Of a stretch of 64,000 bases of DNA, positions 16,884 through 25,507 are shown piece by piece. The DNA is from Clostridium scatologenes (GTDB taxonomy: Bacteria; Bacillota; Clostridia; Clostridiales; Clostridiaceae). The position numbers were made by a program, and so were the translations under genes. The notes beneath the pieces were generated by a model. That model was given only the letters and a program-made list of their open reading frames with translations. It was not told where the DNA came from and made no database searches. The stretch spans positions 5,146,001 to 5,210,000 of the forward strand of contig NZ_CP009933.1 in assembly GCF_000968375.1 (NCBI RefSeq). The letters are read 5' to 3'. Each line of letters opens with the position of its first letter. Position 1 is the first letter of the stretch.

Positions 16884-17489
16884 ATGAATGTTATAACCGT
16901 TAAGATAAATGGAATAGAATATAATTTAAAAGGTGATGAACAAGAAGAATATTTACATAAAGTTGCGGGCTATGTAGATAAGAAAGTTAAAAATATATTG
17001 GAGAATAATGGTAAGCTTAGTACATCATCAGCAGCAATTCTTTCGGCAATAAATATAGTGGATGATATGTTTAAAAAGCAAAAGGAATATGAAAGGCTTT
17101 ATAATGATTTTGAACAAATGACTAAGTTACAAAAAAGTTATGAAGAACAAATTCAATCTTTAAAAAAGCAATTGAAACATATGGAAGAATATAATGCAGA
17201 GCTTCAGCAAAAATTAAAGAATGATGTGAATGCCCAATATTTGGAGCAAAAAGATCACCATATAGAAAAGTTAATGAAAGAAATGGAAGTAATGCAGAAC
17301 ACGGCTCAAAAATATATGAAAGAAAATACGGAAATTAAATCGGAAAATAAGGAAATGAAATTTCAATTACAGTCTTCTAAATATAAAATTATAGATTTAC
17401 AGCATAAGTTATTGGAAAACCAAATAAGTTTAGCACAAGAGAAAAAAAAAAATAATCCTTTATTGAATAGTCAACAAGGAACTAAATAA
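16884..17489 (+). CDS. zapA: Cell division protein ZapA with long coiled coil
   Basis: A 201-residue protein. Residues 1-75 are the ZapA domain (VITVKINGIEYNLKGDEQEEYLHKVAGYVDKKV and SAAILSAINIVDDMFK), which promotes FtsZ filament bundling at the division site. The remaining 125 residues are a continuous, glutamine- and lysine-rich coiled coil, so the protein is about twice as long as Bacillus ZapA (about 85 residues). This long form is common in clostridia. It stands alone between a promoter and a terminator, downstream of pheT, the same neighbourhood as in Bacillus. Confidence 0.9.
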   Translation: MNVITVKINGIEYNLKGDEQEEYLHKVAGYVDKKVKNILENNGKLSTSSAAILSAINIVDDMFKKQKEYERLYNDFEQMTKLQKSYEEQIQSLKKQLKHMEEYNAELQQKLKNDVNAQYLEQKDHHIEKLMKEMEVMQNTAQKYMKENTEIKSENKEMKFQLQSSKYKIIDLQHKLLENQISLAQEKKKNNPLLNSQQGTK

Positions 17490-17490
17490 A

Positions 17491-17528
17491 AACAAGTACT
17501 TTCATATATGGAAGTGCTTGTTTTATTT
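17491..17528 (+). terminator. Terminator after zapA
   Basis: A 13-bp stem AACAAGTACTTTC (17491-17503) with GGAAGTGCTTGTT (17510-17522), 6-base loop, T-rich tail. Confidence 0.9.
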
Positions 17529-17732
17529 GTGTAATTAATGCTATTTTACTTTTTTATATGAATAATTTAACAAATTAATGATTATATACATAGTATAAAG
17601 TAAAAATGAAGCATAAAAGGATAATATTCAGCCTAGAAGCTTTATATTAAATAGTCTTACAAGATAGTAATGGAATCCATAAATTATTATAAAGTAGAGT
17701 TTAATAAATTTAACTTATTTTAGGAGGGAATT

Positions 17733-18868
17733 ATGATTTATTTAGATAATGCTGCAACTACTTTTCCTAAGCCTAATGAAGTCTATAAAGAGGTTTTAAA
17801 TTGTATGGAAAATTATGCAGCAAATCCAGGAAGAAGTTCACACAAACTAGCAATAAAAGCACAATCTAAGATTATGGAAACTAGAGAAATGATAAAAGAA
17901 ATTTTTAATATTCCTGATCCTTTTCAAATAGTTTTTACAAGTAATGCAACTGAGTCATTAAATATAGGAATTAAAGGAATTTTAAAAAGTGGTGACCATG
18001 TAATAAGTACAGTGATTGAGCATAATTCAGTATTGAGACCTTTAAACAGCTTGATGAAAAAGGGAATAGAAGTTACATTACTTAAAGTGGATAAAAATGG
18101 TCGTATAGATTTAGATGAAATAAAACAGCAAATAAAAACAAATACAAAATTAATAATTATAAATCATGCTTCAAATGTTATAGGAACTGTACAACCTATA
18201 TCAGCTATTGGAAAAATAGCAAAAGATGCAGGGGTTTTATTTATGGTAGATGCATCACAAAGTGCAGGAACTATAAATATAGATGTAGAAGAAAGTAATA
18301 TAGATTTACTAGCATTTCCTGGACATAAAGGATTATTTGGTCCACAAGGCACACAGGTTTGTTTATAAGAGATGAAGCTCAAGTAGAATCATTTAAAGAA
18401 GGTGGAACTGGAAGTAACTCAAGTGATATGAAACAGCCTGATTTTATGCCAGATAAATTTGAAAGTGGAACATTAAATACACCAGGTATTGCAGGATTAT
18501 GTGAAGGAATAAAGTTTATTAAAAAAATTGGAATGAAAGAGATTTATAAACATGAAGTGCTATTAACAGAGTATTTGTTAGTAGAATTAAAAAAGCTTGA
18601 TTATGTAAAAATTTATGGCCCAAAGGATTTAAAAGATAGATGTGCAGTAGTTTCAATTAATATTGATGGAGTGGATAGTTCAACGGTTGGCTATAAGCTC
18701 AATGAAAAAGGTATAGCTGTAAGGACAGGATATCATTGTGCACCATTAATTCATAATGTTATAGGAACTAATAACAAAGGTACAGTAAGAATAAGTCCAG
18801 GATATTTTAATACTTTTAAAGATATAGAAACAATACTAAAAAGTATAGTGGATATATATAAGCAATAA
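17733..18868 (+). pseudogene. Cysteine desulfurase family gene, frameshifted near 18350
   Basis: A class V aminotransferase/cysteine desulfurase of about 378 residues split by a one-base frameshift. The first part (17733-18368) begins with the family start MIYLDNAATTFPKP, continues through NATESLNIGIKG and VIEHNSV, and carries the PLP lysine in FPGHKGLFGPQGT; it then runs into an out-of-frame TAA. The second part continues in another frame from about 18353 (FIRDEAQVESFKEGGTGSNSS) and holds the catalytic loop cysteine in TGYHCAP, ending at 18868. The missing base lies around GGCACACAGGTTTG (18345-18358), where the family expects GTGG-like glycines. No standard slippery heptamer for -1 frameshifting is visible. 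All catalytic residues are intact, so the break is recent or a sequencing error. GGAGGGAATT precedes ATG 17733. Confidence 0.85.
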
Positions 18869-18882
18869 GTATAATTTAGTAT

Positions 18883-18922
18883 AAATAAACGATTTGTGGT
18901 ATTCCCAAATCGTTTATTTATA
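18883..18922 (+). terminator. Terminator after the cysteine desulfurase gene
   Basis: A 14-bp stem AAATAAACGATTTG (18883-18896) with its complement (18906-18919), short loop, T/A tail. Confidence 0.85.
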
Positions 18923-18946
18923 TATAAAAATTTAAAAATAATGTTG

Positions 18947-18975
18947 TTGACTTTTAAATAGTAATTTACTATAAT
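18947..18975 (+). promoter_or_regulatory. Promoter of glpP
   Basis: TTGACT 18947-18952 and TATAAT 18970-18975, 17-base spacing. Confidence 0.8.
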
Positions 18976-19032
18976 GAATGTATATAAAATATAACTTGCA
19001 AATGATGCAATTTAATGGGAAGGTTTTCAAAT

Positions 19033-19605
19033 ATGTTTAAACGGTTTACTATAATACCGTCTGTTCGTGATTTGAGAAATTTTGAAACTGCTCTAAAGTC
19101 TGTTTCAAATGTAATCTTTCTATCTGAAGTTCATTTAGGAAATCTTAAATCTTTAATTAAGAAGTGTCATGATAATAATAAAATAGCTTTAGTGAACATA
19201 GATTTAGTAGGTGGACTAGCTACTGATCAAATGGGAATAAAGTTGCTGAAAAATTTGTTTAAGGTTGATGGTGTAATTTCATCTAACTTAACAAATGTAA
19301 ATATGGCTAAAATGTCAGGATTATATGCTATACAACGATTTTTTCTTATAGATTCTAGGGGACTGGAATCAGGACTAAAAGCATTAAAAAATAGTAAATG
19401 TGATGCAATTGAAGTTTTACCTGGTTCAATGTCCACAAGTTTTAAAGAAGAGATAACTAAAGTTAGAGATGTACCTCTATTAGGAGGAGGATTTGTAACC
19501 GAAAAGTCAAATGTTATAGAAATTTACAAAGCTGGCTTTGTAGGAGTTACTACAAGCGAAAAGAAACTTTGGGATGATTATAGTTATTTAAAACAAAATA
19601 GTTAA
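19033..19605 (+). CDS. glpP: Glycerol-3-phosphate-responsive antiterminator GlpP
   Basis: A 190-residue GlpP-family protein. In Bacillus, GlpP with bound glycerol-3-phosphate binds the leader mRNA of glpFK and glpD and prevents termination. The TIM-barrel-like fold is recognisable from IIPSVRDLRNFETALKS, VIFLSEVHLGNLKSLIKKCH, VNIDLVGGLATDQMGIKLL, DGVISSNLTNVNMAKMSGLYAIQRFFLIDS and DAIEVLPGSMS, and the C-terminal LLGGGFVTEKSNVIEIYKAGFVGVTTS. An ATG at 19015 has no ribosome binding site; GGGAAGG at 19018-19024 fits ATG 19033. Directly downstream lies a switch-like inverted repeat and then a sugar catabolic operon rather than glpFK, so the operon may be its target. Confidence 0.9.
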   Translation: MFKRFTIIPSVRDLRNFETALKSVSNVIFLSEVHLGNLKSLIKKCHDNNKIALVNIDLVGGLATDQMGIKLLKNLFKVDGVISSNLTNVNMAKMSGLYAIQRFFLIDSRGLESGLKALKNSKCDAIEVLPGSMSTSFKEEITKVRDVPLLGGGFVTEKSNVIEIYKAGFVGVTTSEKKLWDDYSYLKQNS

Positions 19606-19678
19606 CAGGATGGTGATTTGAATCCTGTTTAAGAGTAGTCAAAATTTTGATTACTCTTAAACAGGATTTTATTTTTTT
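19604..19678 (+). terminator. Terminator with alternative hairpin after glpP
   Basis: A 24-bp stem with one mismatch (19621-19644 with 19645-19668, ATCCTGTTTAAGAGTAGTC and its complement) followed by a T-rich run. The segment AACAGGAT at 19604-19611, overlapping the glpP stop codon, can pair instead with ATCCTGTT at 19622-19629, giving a smaller hairpin that would break the base of the terminator. This is the layout of a terminator/antiterminator pair; whether GlpP uses it is inference. Confidence 0.75.
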
Positions 19679-19690
19679 CTACTATTTCTG

Positions 19691-19747
19691 TAAGGAGGTG
19701 AATTTGTATCACATAATAAGTTGAAAGTTATTTAAGGAGGTGAATTT
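19691..19747 (+). repeat. Duplicated ribosome-binding-site sequence
   Basis: TAAGGAGGTGAATTT occurs twice (19691-19705 and 19733-19747), 42 bases start to start. Both are perfect ribosome binding sites with no adequate gene behind them; only reading frames of a few codons follow. They may be remnants of deleted genes ahead of the EIIC gene. Confidence 0.7.
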
Positions 19748-19802
19748 AGCTAAATAAAAAATTAGGCACTAATTAATTATATATGAAAGTGGTGGTTATT
19801 TA

Positions 19803-21065
19803 ATGTCAATAATTAAAACATTAATCAATATGGGACCTTCGGTAATGATGCCAATTATATTTTTTATATTGGCTATAGTATTTGGAGTGAAAATAGGCAA
19901 GGCATTTAAGGCAGGAATGCTTGTAGGAATTGGATTTGTGGGTATTAACCTTGTGATTGGACTGCTTTTGGGAAGCTTGGGACCAGCAGCTCAAGCAATG
20001 GTTAAAAGGTTTGGATTAAGCCTTACAGTAGTGGATCCAGGATGGCCTGTTGGATCTACAATAGGTTGGGGATCACCTATTGTTCCAATTGTTGTCTTTG
20101 GTGCACTTTTAATTAACTTAATATTGCTAATATTTAATCTTACGAAAACTGTCAATATAGATATATTCAATTATTGGCATTTCTTATTAACAGGTGGAGT
20201 AGTATATGCAGTTACAAATAATATAGCTATTGCATCAGCAGGTGCTTTAATTCATTTTTTAGTTACACTTTTTATAGCAGATAGAACTGCACCTAGGATT
20301 CAAAAAAGTTTTAATTTAAAAGGAGTATCTTTTACGCATGCTACTTCAGCAATTTATGTACCTATTGGAATTGTTGTCAATTGGATAATTGAAAAAATAC
20401 CAGGATTAAGAGATATTGATGCAAACCCAGATAAAATAACTAAAAAATTTGGTGTTATGGGGGAACCTCTTACACTTGGAACTATACTTGGAATTGTACT
20501 TGGAATATTAGCTGGTTGGGGAGCAACAGACATAATGACCTTAGGAATTAAGGTTGCAGCAGTTATGGTGTTACTTCCAGCAATGATAAATGTTCTTGTA
20601 GAAGGACTTATTACTGTAAGAGATGCTGCAGAAATTTCACTTAAAAAGAAATTTCCTAATAGGGAATTTTATATTGGACTTGATACAGCTTTATTAGTTG
20701 GAGATCCTGCAGTACTTGCTAGTGGACTTTTACTAATACCAGCATCGCTTTTACTTGCTATTATTTTACCAGGAAATAAGTTATTGCCATTTGTAGATTT
20801 AGCATCACTTGTTTTTTTAGTACCTATGGTTGCTCCTTACTGTAAAAACAATGTAATAAGAATATTTATTTCAGGGCTTGTTATTATGACACTGATATTA
20901 TATGCAGGAACAGATATATCACCTTATTATACAGAGGCAGCTAAAATTGCAAATGTAACACTTCCGAGTGGAGTATCAAGTTCTACAGGTATGGCAGGTA
21001 TAGTTGGAGGAGCTACAACACCATTAGGATGGTTGATTATAAAGTTATCAATGTTATTTAGTTAA
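19803..21065 (+). CDS. PTS system galactitol-type EIIC component
   Basis: A 420-residue polytopic membrane protein of the EIIC-GatC family, the sugar-translocating subunit of a PTS for galactitol or related polyols. The N-terminus has GPSVMMPIIFFILAIVFGVKIGKAFKAGMLVGIGFVGINL, followed by the family stretch SLTVVDPGWPVGSTIGWGSPIVP and about ten hydrophobic segments, ending with TGMAGIVGGATTPLGWLIIKLSMLF. EIIA and EIIB genes, usually adjacent, are absent here. GTGGT upstream of ATG 19803 is the ribosome binding site. It is the first gene of the operon 19803-25297 and lies behind the glpP terminator region. Which sugar it carries cannot be read. Confidence 0.9.
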   Translation: MSIIKTLINMGPSVMMPIIFFILAIVFGVKIGKAFKAGMLVGIGFVGINLVIGLLLGSLGPAAQAMVKRFGLSLTVVDPGWPVGSTIGWGSPIVPIVVFGALLINLILLIFNLTKTVNIDIFNYWHFLLTGGVVYAVTNNIAIASAGALIHFLVTLFIADRTAPRIQKSFNLKGVSFTHATSAIYVPIGIVVNWIIEKIPGLRDIDANPDKITKKFGVMGEPLTLGTILGIVLGILAGWGATDIMTLGIKVAAVMVLLPAMINVLVEGLITVRDAAEISLKKKFPNREFYIGLDTALLVGDPAVLASGLLLIPASLLLAIILPGNKLLPFVDLASLVFLVPMVAPYCKNNVIRIFISGLVIMTLILYAGTDISPYYTEAAKIANVTLPSGVSSSTGMAGIVGGATTPLGWLIIKLSMLFS

Positions 21066-21083
21066 GATTAAGGAGGGTTTAAA

Positions 21084-22595
21084 ATGTCTAAATATTTAAT
21101 GGGTATAGATAATGGTGGAACAATGTCAAAAGCCGCACTTTATGATTTATCAGGAAAAGAAATAGCTGTATCATCTCATAAAACAAAAATGATTATGCCT
21201 AAACCAGGTTTTACTGAAAGAGATATGGGCGAAATGTGGCAGGCAAATGTAGATGCTATTAGAGATGTAATAGCTAAAGGAAAAATAAATCCTAAAGATA
21301 TAGCAGGAATTTCTACAACAGGACATGGAAATGGTATGTATCTTATAAATGAAAATGGCAAACCAGCTTATAATGGAATAATATCTACTGATATAAGAGC
21401 AAAAGATTATGTTAGTAAATGGTATAGTAATGGAACTTTTGAAAAAGTTCTTCCCAAAACAATGCAGAGCATATGGGCTGGTCAACCAATAGCACTTCTT
21501 GCTTGGTTTAAAGATAATATGCAAGAAGTAATAAAGGACACCAAATGGATTCTTATGTGTAAAGACTACGTTAGATTTTGTTTGACAGGAAAAGCTTATG
21601 CTGAAATTACTGATATTTCAGGAACAAATTTGATGAATGTTAGAGATGTAAAATATGATGAAAGTTTATTAGATGAATTTGGACTTAAGGAAATAATAGA
21701 AAAACTTCCACCTATAAAGTATTCATCTGAGATATGCGGATATGTTACAAAAGAGGCAGCGGAAGCTACTGGACTTTTAGAGGGTACACCAGTTGCTGGA
21801 GGATTGTTTGATATAGATTCCTCAGCAATAGCTACAGGAATTACAACAGAAGATAAACTTTGTATAATTGCAGGAACGTGGAGTATAAATGAATATATAA
21901 GTAAGAAACCTATTGTATCAAAAGATTTGTTTATGACATCGCTATATTGTATGGAAGGATATTGGCTTACAACAGAAGCAAGTCCAACATCTGCATCTAA
22001 TTTAGAATGGTTTGTTACTGAATTTATGGGTGAAGAAAAAATTAAGGGTAAAGATATAAATAAATCAGTTTATGAGTATGCCAATGAAATGGTTGAAAGT
22101 GTAAATGCAAAAGATACAAATATAGTATTTTTACCTTTTCTATATGGTACAAATGTTGATGCTGATGCAAAAGCAAGTTTTATTGGCTTGAGTGGATGGC
22201 ATACAAAGGCACACCTATTAAGGGCAATTTATGAAGGTGTTGCATTTTGTCATAAAGCACATATTGATAAATTACTTGAATTTAGAGATAAACCTAAAGC
22301 TATTAGAATAGCAGGTGGAGCTGCTAAGTCTAAAATATGGGTTCAAATATTTGCAGATGTTCTTCAATTACCAATAGAAGTTACTACAAGTACAGAATTA
22401 GGAGCTCTAGGAGCTGCAATATGTGCTGGTATCGCTACAAATAATTTTAAATCATTTGATTCTGCTGCCGATTCAATGGTAAATGTAGCTTATACCTGTA
22501 TGCCAAATCAAGCACTGAAAGATATTTACAATAAAAAGTATAATATTTATACTGAAACAATTCAAGTGCTAACTTCTGTATTTAAAAAAATATAA
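21084..22595 (+). CDS. FGGY-family sugar kinase, L-xylulokinase-like
   Basis: A 503-residue kinase of the FGGY family that phosphorylates a sugar or polyol using ATP. The N-terminal phosphate-binding motif is GIDNGGTMSKAALYD, the N-domain has PGFTERDMGEMWQANVDAIRDVI and GISTTGHGNGMYLINENGKP, and the C-terminal ATPase motif is IRIAGGAAKSKIWVQIFADVLQLPIEV with LGALGAAICAGIA. From memory the closest well-known relative is LyxK (L-xylulokinase) of Escherichia coli, which shares the ERDMxE(L/M)WQ stretch. Substrate is not established. It sits 18 bases after the EIIC gene and is followed closely by the SDR gene. If the EIIC works as a true PTS, a kinase is not needed for the incoming sugar, so one of the two may have a different role. 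Confidence 0.88.
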   Translation: MSKYLMGIDNGGTMSKAALYDLSGKEIAVSSHKTKMIMPKPGFTERDMGEMWQANVDAIRDVIAKGKINPKDIAGISTTGHGNGMYLINENGKPAYNGIISTDIRAKDYVSKWYSNGTFEKVLPKTMQSIWAGQPIALLAWFKDNMQEVIKDTKWILMCKDYVRFCLTGKAYAEITDISGTNLMNVRDVKYDESLLDEFGLKEIIEKLPPIKYSSEICGYVTKEAAEATGLLEGTPVAGGLFDIDSSAIATGITTEDKLCIIAGTWSINEYISKKPIVSKDLFMTSLYCMEGYWLTTEASPTSASNLEWFVTEFMGEEKIKGKDINKSVYEYANEMVESVNAKDTNIVFLPFLYGTNVDADAKASFIGLSGWHTKAHLLRAIYEGVAFCHKAHIDKLLEFRDKPKAIRIAGGAAKSKIWVQIFADVLQLPIEVTTSTELGALGAAICAGIATNNFKSFDSAADSMVNVAYTCMPNQALKDIYNKKYNIYTETIQVLTSVFKKI

Positions 22596-22616
22596 CTAAT
22601 GAAAGGCGGTACAAAT

Positions 22617-23375
22617 ATGGATTTAAAACTGAAGAATAAATGTGCTATTGTTACTGGAGGATCAAGAGGAGTAGGTAAAGGGATAGCACTTGCACTAGCA
22701 AAAGAAGGTGCATATGTTGTAGTGAATTACAATAAAAGTGAAAAATCCTCTAAAGATGTAGTAGATGAAATTATAAAAAATGGAGGAAGAGCATTATCCG
22801 TTAAAGCTGACCTTGGTAATTCACAAGATTGTATTAATTTGATAAATGAAGCTGAAAAAGAATTTGGTAGCGTAGACATATTGATTAACAATGCTGGAAT
22901 ATGGCCTAAAAATTGGATTCAAGATATTACTTTAGATGAATGGAAAAAAACTATAGATGTAAATTTAACATCAGTTTTTTTAACAAGTCAGGCTTTTTCA
23001 AAAAATAATATATTGAGGAAAACATCTGGAAAAATACTAAATATAACTTCTCAAGCTGCATTTCATGGATCAACTACAGGTCATGCTCATTATGCTGCAA
23101 GTAAAGCAGGTGTTGTAGCGCTTACAGTGTCTATGGCAAGAGAGTTAGCTAAATACGGTATAAATGTAAATGCAGTAGCTCTTGGTATAGTGAAAACTGA
23201 CATGGTAAGCAAAGCACTTGAGAAGAATGAAGATTATTATATAAATAGAATACCTATTGGTAGAGTAGCTACTCCTGATGATATAGGTAAAATAGTAACG
23301 TTTATGGTATCAGATGCTGCAAGTTATATTACAGGTGCAACTATAGATGCTACAGGTGGAATGTTAATGCGATAG
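22617..23375 (+). CDS. Short-chain dehydrogenase/reductase
   Basis: A 252-residue classical SDR. It has the Rossmann motif TGGSRGVGKGIALALA (about residue 12), NNAG at about 87 (ILINNAGIWPKN), the catalytic Ser in NITSQAAFHGS and the YAASK motif (HAHYAASKAGVVAL), and a C-terminal GATIDATGGMLM end. It probably oxidises or reduces a polyol/ketose carbonyl with NAD(P)H; the acceptor is unknown. The open frame begins at ATG 22599, but GAAAGGCGG at 22601-22609 lies inside that extension and fits ATG 22617. It is flanked by the kinase and aldolase genes with short gaps, so it acts in the same pathway. Confidence 0.9.
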   Translation: MDLKLKNKCAIVTGGSRGVGKGIALALAKEGAYVVVNYNKSEKSSKDVVDEIIKNGGRALSVKADLGNSQDCINLINEAEKEFGSVDILINNAGIWPKNWIQDITLDEWKKTIDVNLTSVFLTSQAFSKNNILRKTSGKILNITSQAAFHGSTTGHAHYAASKAGVVALTVSMARELAKYGINVNAVALGIVKTDMVSKALEKNEDYYINRIPIGRVATPDDIGKIVTFMVSDAASYITGATIDATGGMLMR

Positions 23376-23392
23376 GAAAGGAAGGATTTATT

Positions 23393-24244
23393 ATGTTAGT
23401 AACACTAAATGAAATTTTAAAAAAAGCAAGGGAGGAGCATTATGCTGTACCAGCTTTTGATTGTACAGAAGATGTCCTAATAAGAACTATTCTTGATACT
23501 GCAGAAGAAAAAAAATCACCAGTTATTTTAATGGTATTAGAACATGATCTTGCTGGAAAAGGAATAAAATATATTACATCTATGATAAAAGGAGTTGCTA
23601 ATGAATACAAAATTCCAATAGCTCTTCATCTTGATCATGCTACGAATTTTGAGATTATAGAAAAAGCAATAGAAAATGGTTTTACTTCAGTAATGTATGA
23701 TGGATCAATGTTGTCATTTGATGAAAATGTAGCAAATACAAAAAAAGTTGTTGATATGGCTAAGAAAAAAGGAGTTTCCGTTGAAGCAGAACTTGGACAT
23801 GTTGCTGGAAAAGAAATAGATGGAACTAGTGCAGGAGAAACTATGCTTACAGATGCTGATGAAGTTGTAAAATTTGTTAGTTTAACAGGAATAGATGCAC
23901 TAGCTGTATCTATAGGGACTTCTCATGGAGTTTATGTTTCAACGCCAGAATTAAAAATAGACAGGCTTATAGAAATAAATAAATTAAGTTCTGTACCTCT
24001 TGTACTTCATGGAGGATCAGGTACACCATTAGATCAAGTACAAAATGCTATCAAAAATGGTATAACAAAAGTTAATCTTTATGCTGATTTAAGAATTGCT
24101 TTAATGGAAGGGATGAAAAAGGCAGTGGAATTTCAAAACAGAATAGATCCTTTACCAGATGAATTATTTAAACCAGCAAAGGAAATTTTGAAAAATAAAA
24201 TAATAGAAAAAATAGATATGGTTATGTCAGAGAATAGAGCTTAA
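23393..24244 (+). CDS. Class II fructose-bisphosphate/tagatose aldolase family protein
   Basis: A 283-residue zinc-dependent aldolase of the FbaA/GatY/KbaY family. These split a ketose-1-phosphate or bisphosphate into dihydroxyacetone phosphate and an aldehyde. Zinc-ligand regions are visible: ALHLDHATNFE (His pair), VEAELGHVAG, SIGTSHGVY, and LVLHGGSGTPLDQV with KVNLYADLR, where phosphate binds. The N-terminus MLVTLNEILKKAREEHYAVPAFDC is the standard family opening. Substrate stereochemistry cannot be read. AAAGGAAGG precedes ATG 23393. In the operon it is fourth, ahead of a 2-hydroxyacid dehydrogenase with 12 bases between. Confidence 0.92.
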   Translation: MLVTLNEILKKAREEHYAVPAFDCTEDVLIRTILDTAEEKKSPVILMVLEHDLAGKGIKYITSMIKGVANEYKIPIALHLDHATNFEIIEKAIENGFTSVMYDGSMLSFDENVANTKKVVDMAKKKGVSVEAELGHVAGKEIDGTSAGETMLTDADEVVKFVSLTGIDALAVSIGTSHGVYVSTPELKIDRLIEINKLSSVPLVLHGGSGTPLDQVQNAIKNGITKVNLYADLRIALMEGMKKAVEFQNRIDPLPDELFKPAKEILKNKIIEKIDMVMSENRA

Positions 24245-24256
24245 GGAGGACAAAAT

Positions 24257-25297
24257 ATGAAATTATTAGCTATAGGAGATAAATTTATTCCTAAGGAATC
24301 TATGAATGAAGGATTAAAAGAGTTAGATAAATATGGAATAGATGTAACTATAAGAGAGTGGAAGCATGAAAATTTAGAAATGCTCCAAAAAGATAACCTT
24401 TCAATAGAACAAAATGGTCCAGATGCAGTAGAACTTACACAAGAACTTATTGGAGATATTAGCGAATATGATATTTTAGTAGTACAATTTGTACCTATAT
24501 CAAAAAAAATAATAGATAAGGCTAAGAAATTGAAAATTATAGGAGTATTAAGAGGTGGAGTTGAAAATATAGCATATGAATATGCTGCAACAAAAGGAAT
24601 AACTGTTATGAATACCCCAGGACGTAATGCAAGGGCGGTTGCAGAATTTACTATGGGCATGATATTGTCAGAAGTTAGAAATATAGCTAGATCGCATGCA
24701 GCCCTGAAAAAAGGAGAATGGAGAAAGAATTTTCCAAATAGTGGGGCCATTCCTGAATTATGTGATAAAACGGTAGGAATAGTTGGATTTGGATCTATAG
24801 GACAGCTTATGGCAGGATATTTAAAAGCATTTGGTTGTAATGTAATAGCATATGATCCATTTTTAAATGTTAATTTTGATGGAGTAAATATTGTTGAATT
24901 ACCTTATTTAATGAAGAATTCAGATATAATAACTATTCATGCAAGACTTACAGCAGATACTCATCACCTAATTGGAAAAAAGGAAATTAGCCTTATGAAA
25001 CCTAATGCCGTATTAGTGAATACTGCACGTTCAGGATTAGTTGATGAGAAGGCTCTTAAAGAAGCTTTGGAAAAAGAAAAAATTTCAGGATCAGCTTTAG
25101 ATGTTTTTGATGTGGAACCATTAGCAGAAGATGACATACTTATGAAACTTGATAATGTAACTATAACTCCTCATGCTGCAGGATCTACAAAGGATGCATT
25201 TACTAACAGCCCTAAATTAATGAGAGATATTTTAATAAGAACAATAAAAGGTGAAAAAAAATTACCTATTATAAACGGGATAAAACCTGAAATATAA
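24257..25297 (+). CDS. D-isomer-specific 2-hydroxyacid dehydrogenase
   Basis: A 346-residue NAD-dependent dehydrogenase of the SerA/D-lactate family. The nucleotide-binding domain has VGIVGFGSIGQLMAGYLKAFGCNVIAYDP (GxGxxG), and catalytic residues appear in order: Arg in MKPNAVLVNTARSGLVDEKAL, Glu in DVFDVEPL, His in TITPHAAGST. An N-terminal domain of about 110 residues precedes it, including VLRGGVENIAYEYA. It reduces a 2-keto acid or oxidises a D-2-hydroxy acid; the substrate is unknown. It is last in the operon and 12 bases after the aldolase, followed by a terminator. A phosphoglycerate-like acid product linked to the aldolase is a reasonable but unproved guess. Confidence 0.88.
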   Translation: MKLLAIGDKFIPKESMNEGLKELDKYGIDVTIREWKHENLEMLQKDNLSIEQNGPDAVELTQELIGDISEYDILVVQFVPISKKIIDKAKKLKIIGVLRGGVENIAYEYAATKGITVMNTPGRNARAVAEFTMGMILSEVRNIARSHAALKKGEWRKNFPNSGAIPELCDKTVGIVGFGSIGQLMAGYLKAFGCNVIAYDPFLNVNFDGVNIVELPYLMKNSDIITIHARLTADTHHLIGKKEISLMKPNAVLVNTARSGLVDEKALKEALEKEKISGSALDVFDVEPLAEDDILMKLDNVTITPHAAGSTKDAFTNSPKLMRDILIRTIKGEKKLPIINGIKPEI

Positions 25298-25325
25298 AAC
25301 TTTATAGTAAAAATTAAATTATTTT

Positions 25326-25363
25326 AGACTGCTGATAAATATGTTTTGTCAACAGTCTTTTTT
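25326..25363 (+). terminator. Terminator of the EIIC-kinase-aldolase operon
   Basis: Arms AGACTGCTGATAAA and its near complement (25326-25358) with G-T pairs, then TTTTTT. Confidence 0.85.
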
Positions 25364-25507
25364 ATAGAATATTTTCACATATATACTATGTGAACTTCAT
25401 CTGAAAACTTGTGTAGAAATTTGCTTAAAGCGTAAAATAAGTTTTAAAAGATAATAATATACTGTATAATAAAAAACGTATGGTCAAGAAAATAGTAGGA
25501 GAGATGT

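Noticed and set aside
18340..18368. Programmed -1 frameshift in the cysteine desulfurase gene
   Set aside because: No slippery heptamer of the X-XXY-YYZ kind and no stimulatory hairpin placed just downstream; a plain one-base loss is simpler.
24241..24750. Minus-strand open frame of 169 codons
   Set aside because: It lies wholly opposite the 2-hydroxyacid dehydrogenase gene, and its serine/phenylalanine-rich product is typical of an antisense shadow.
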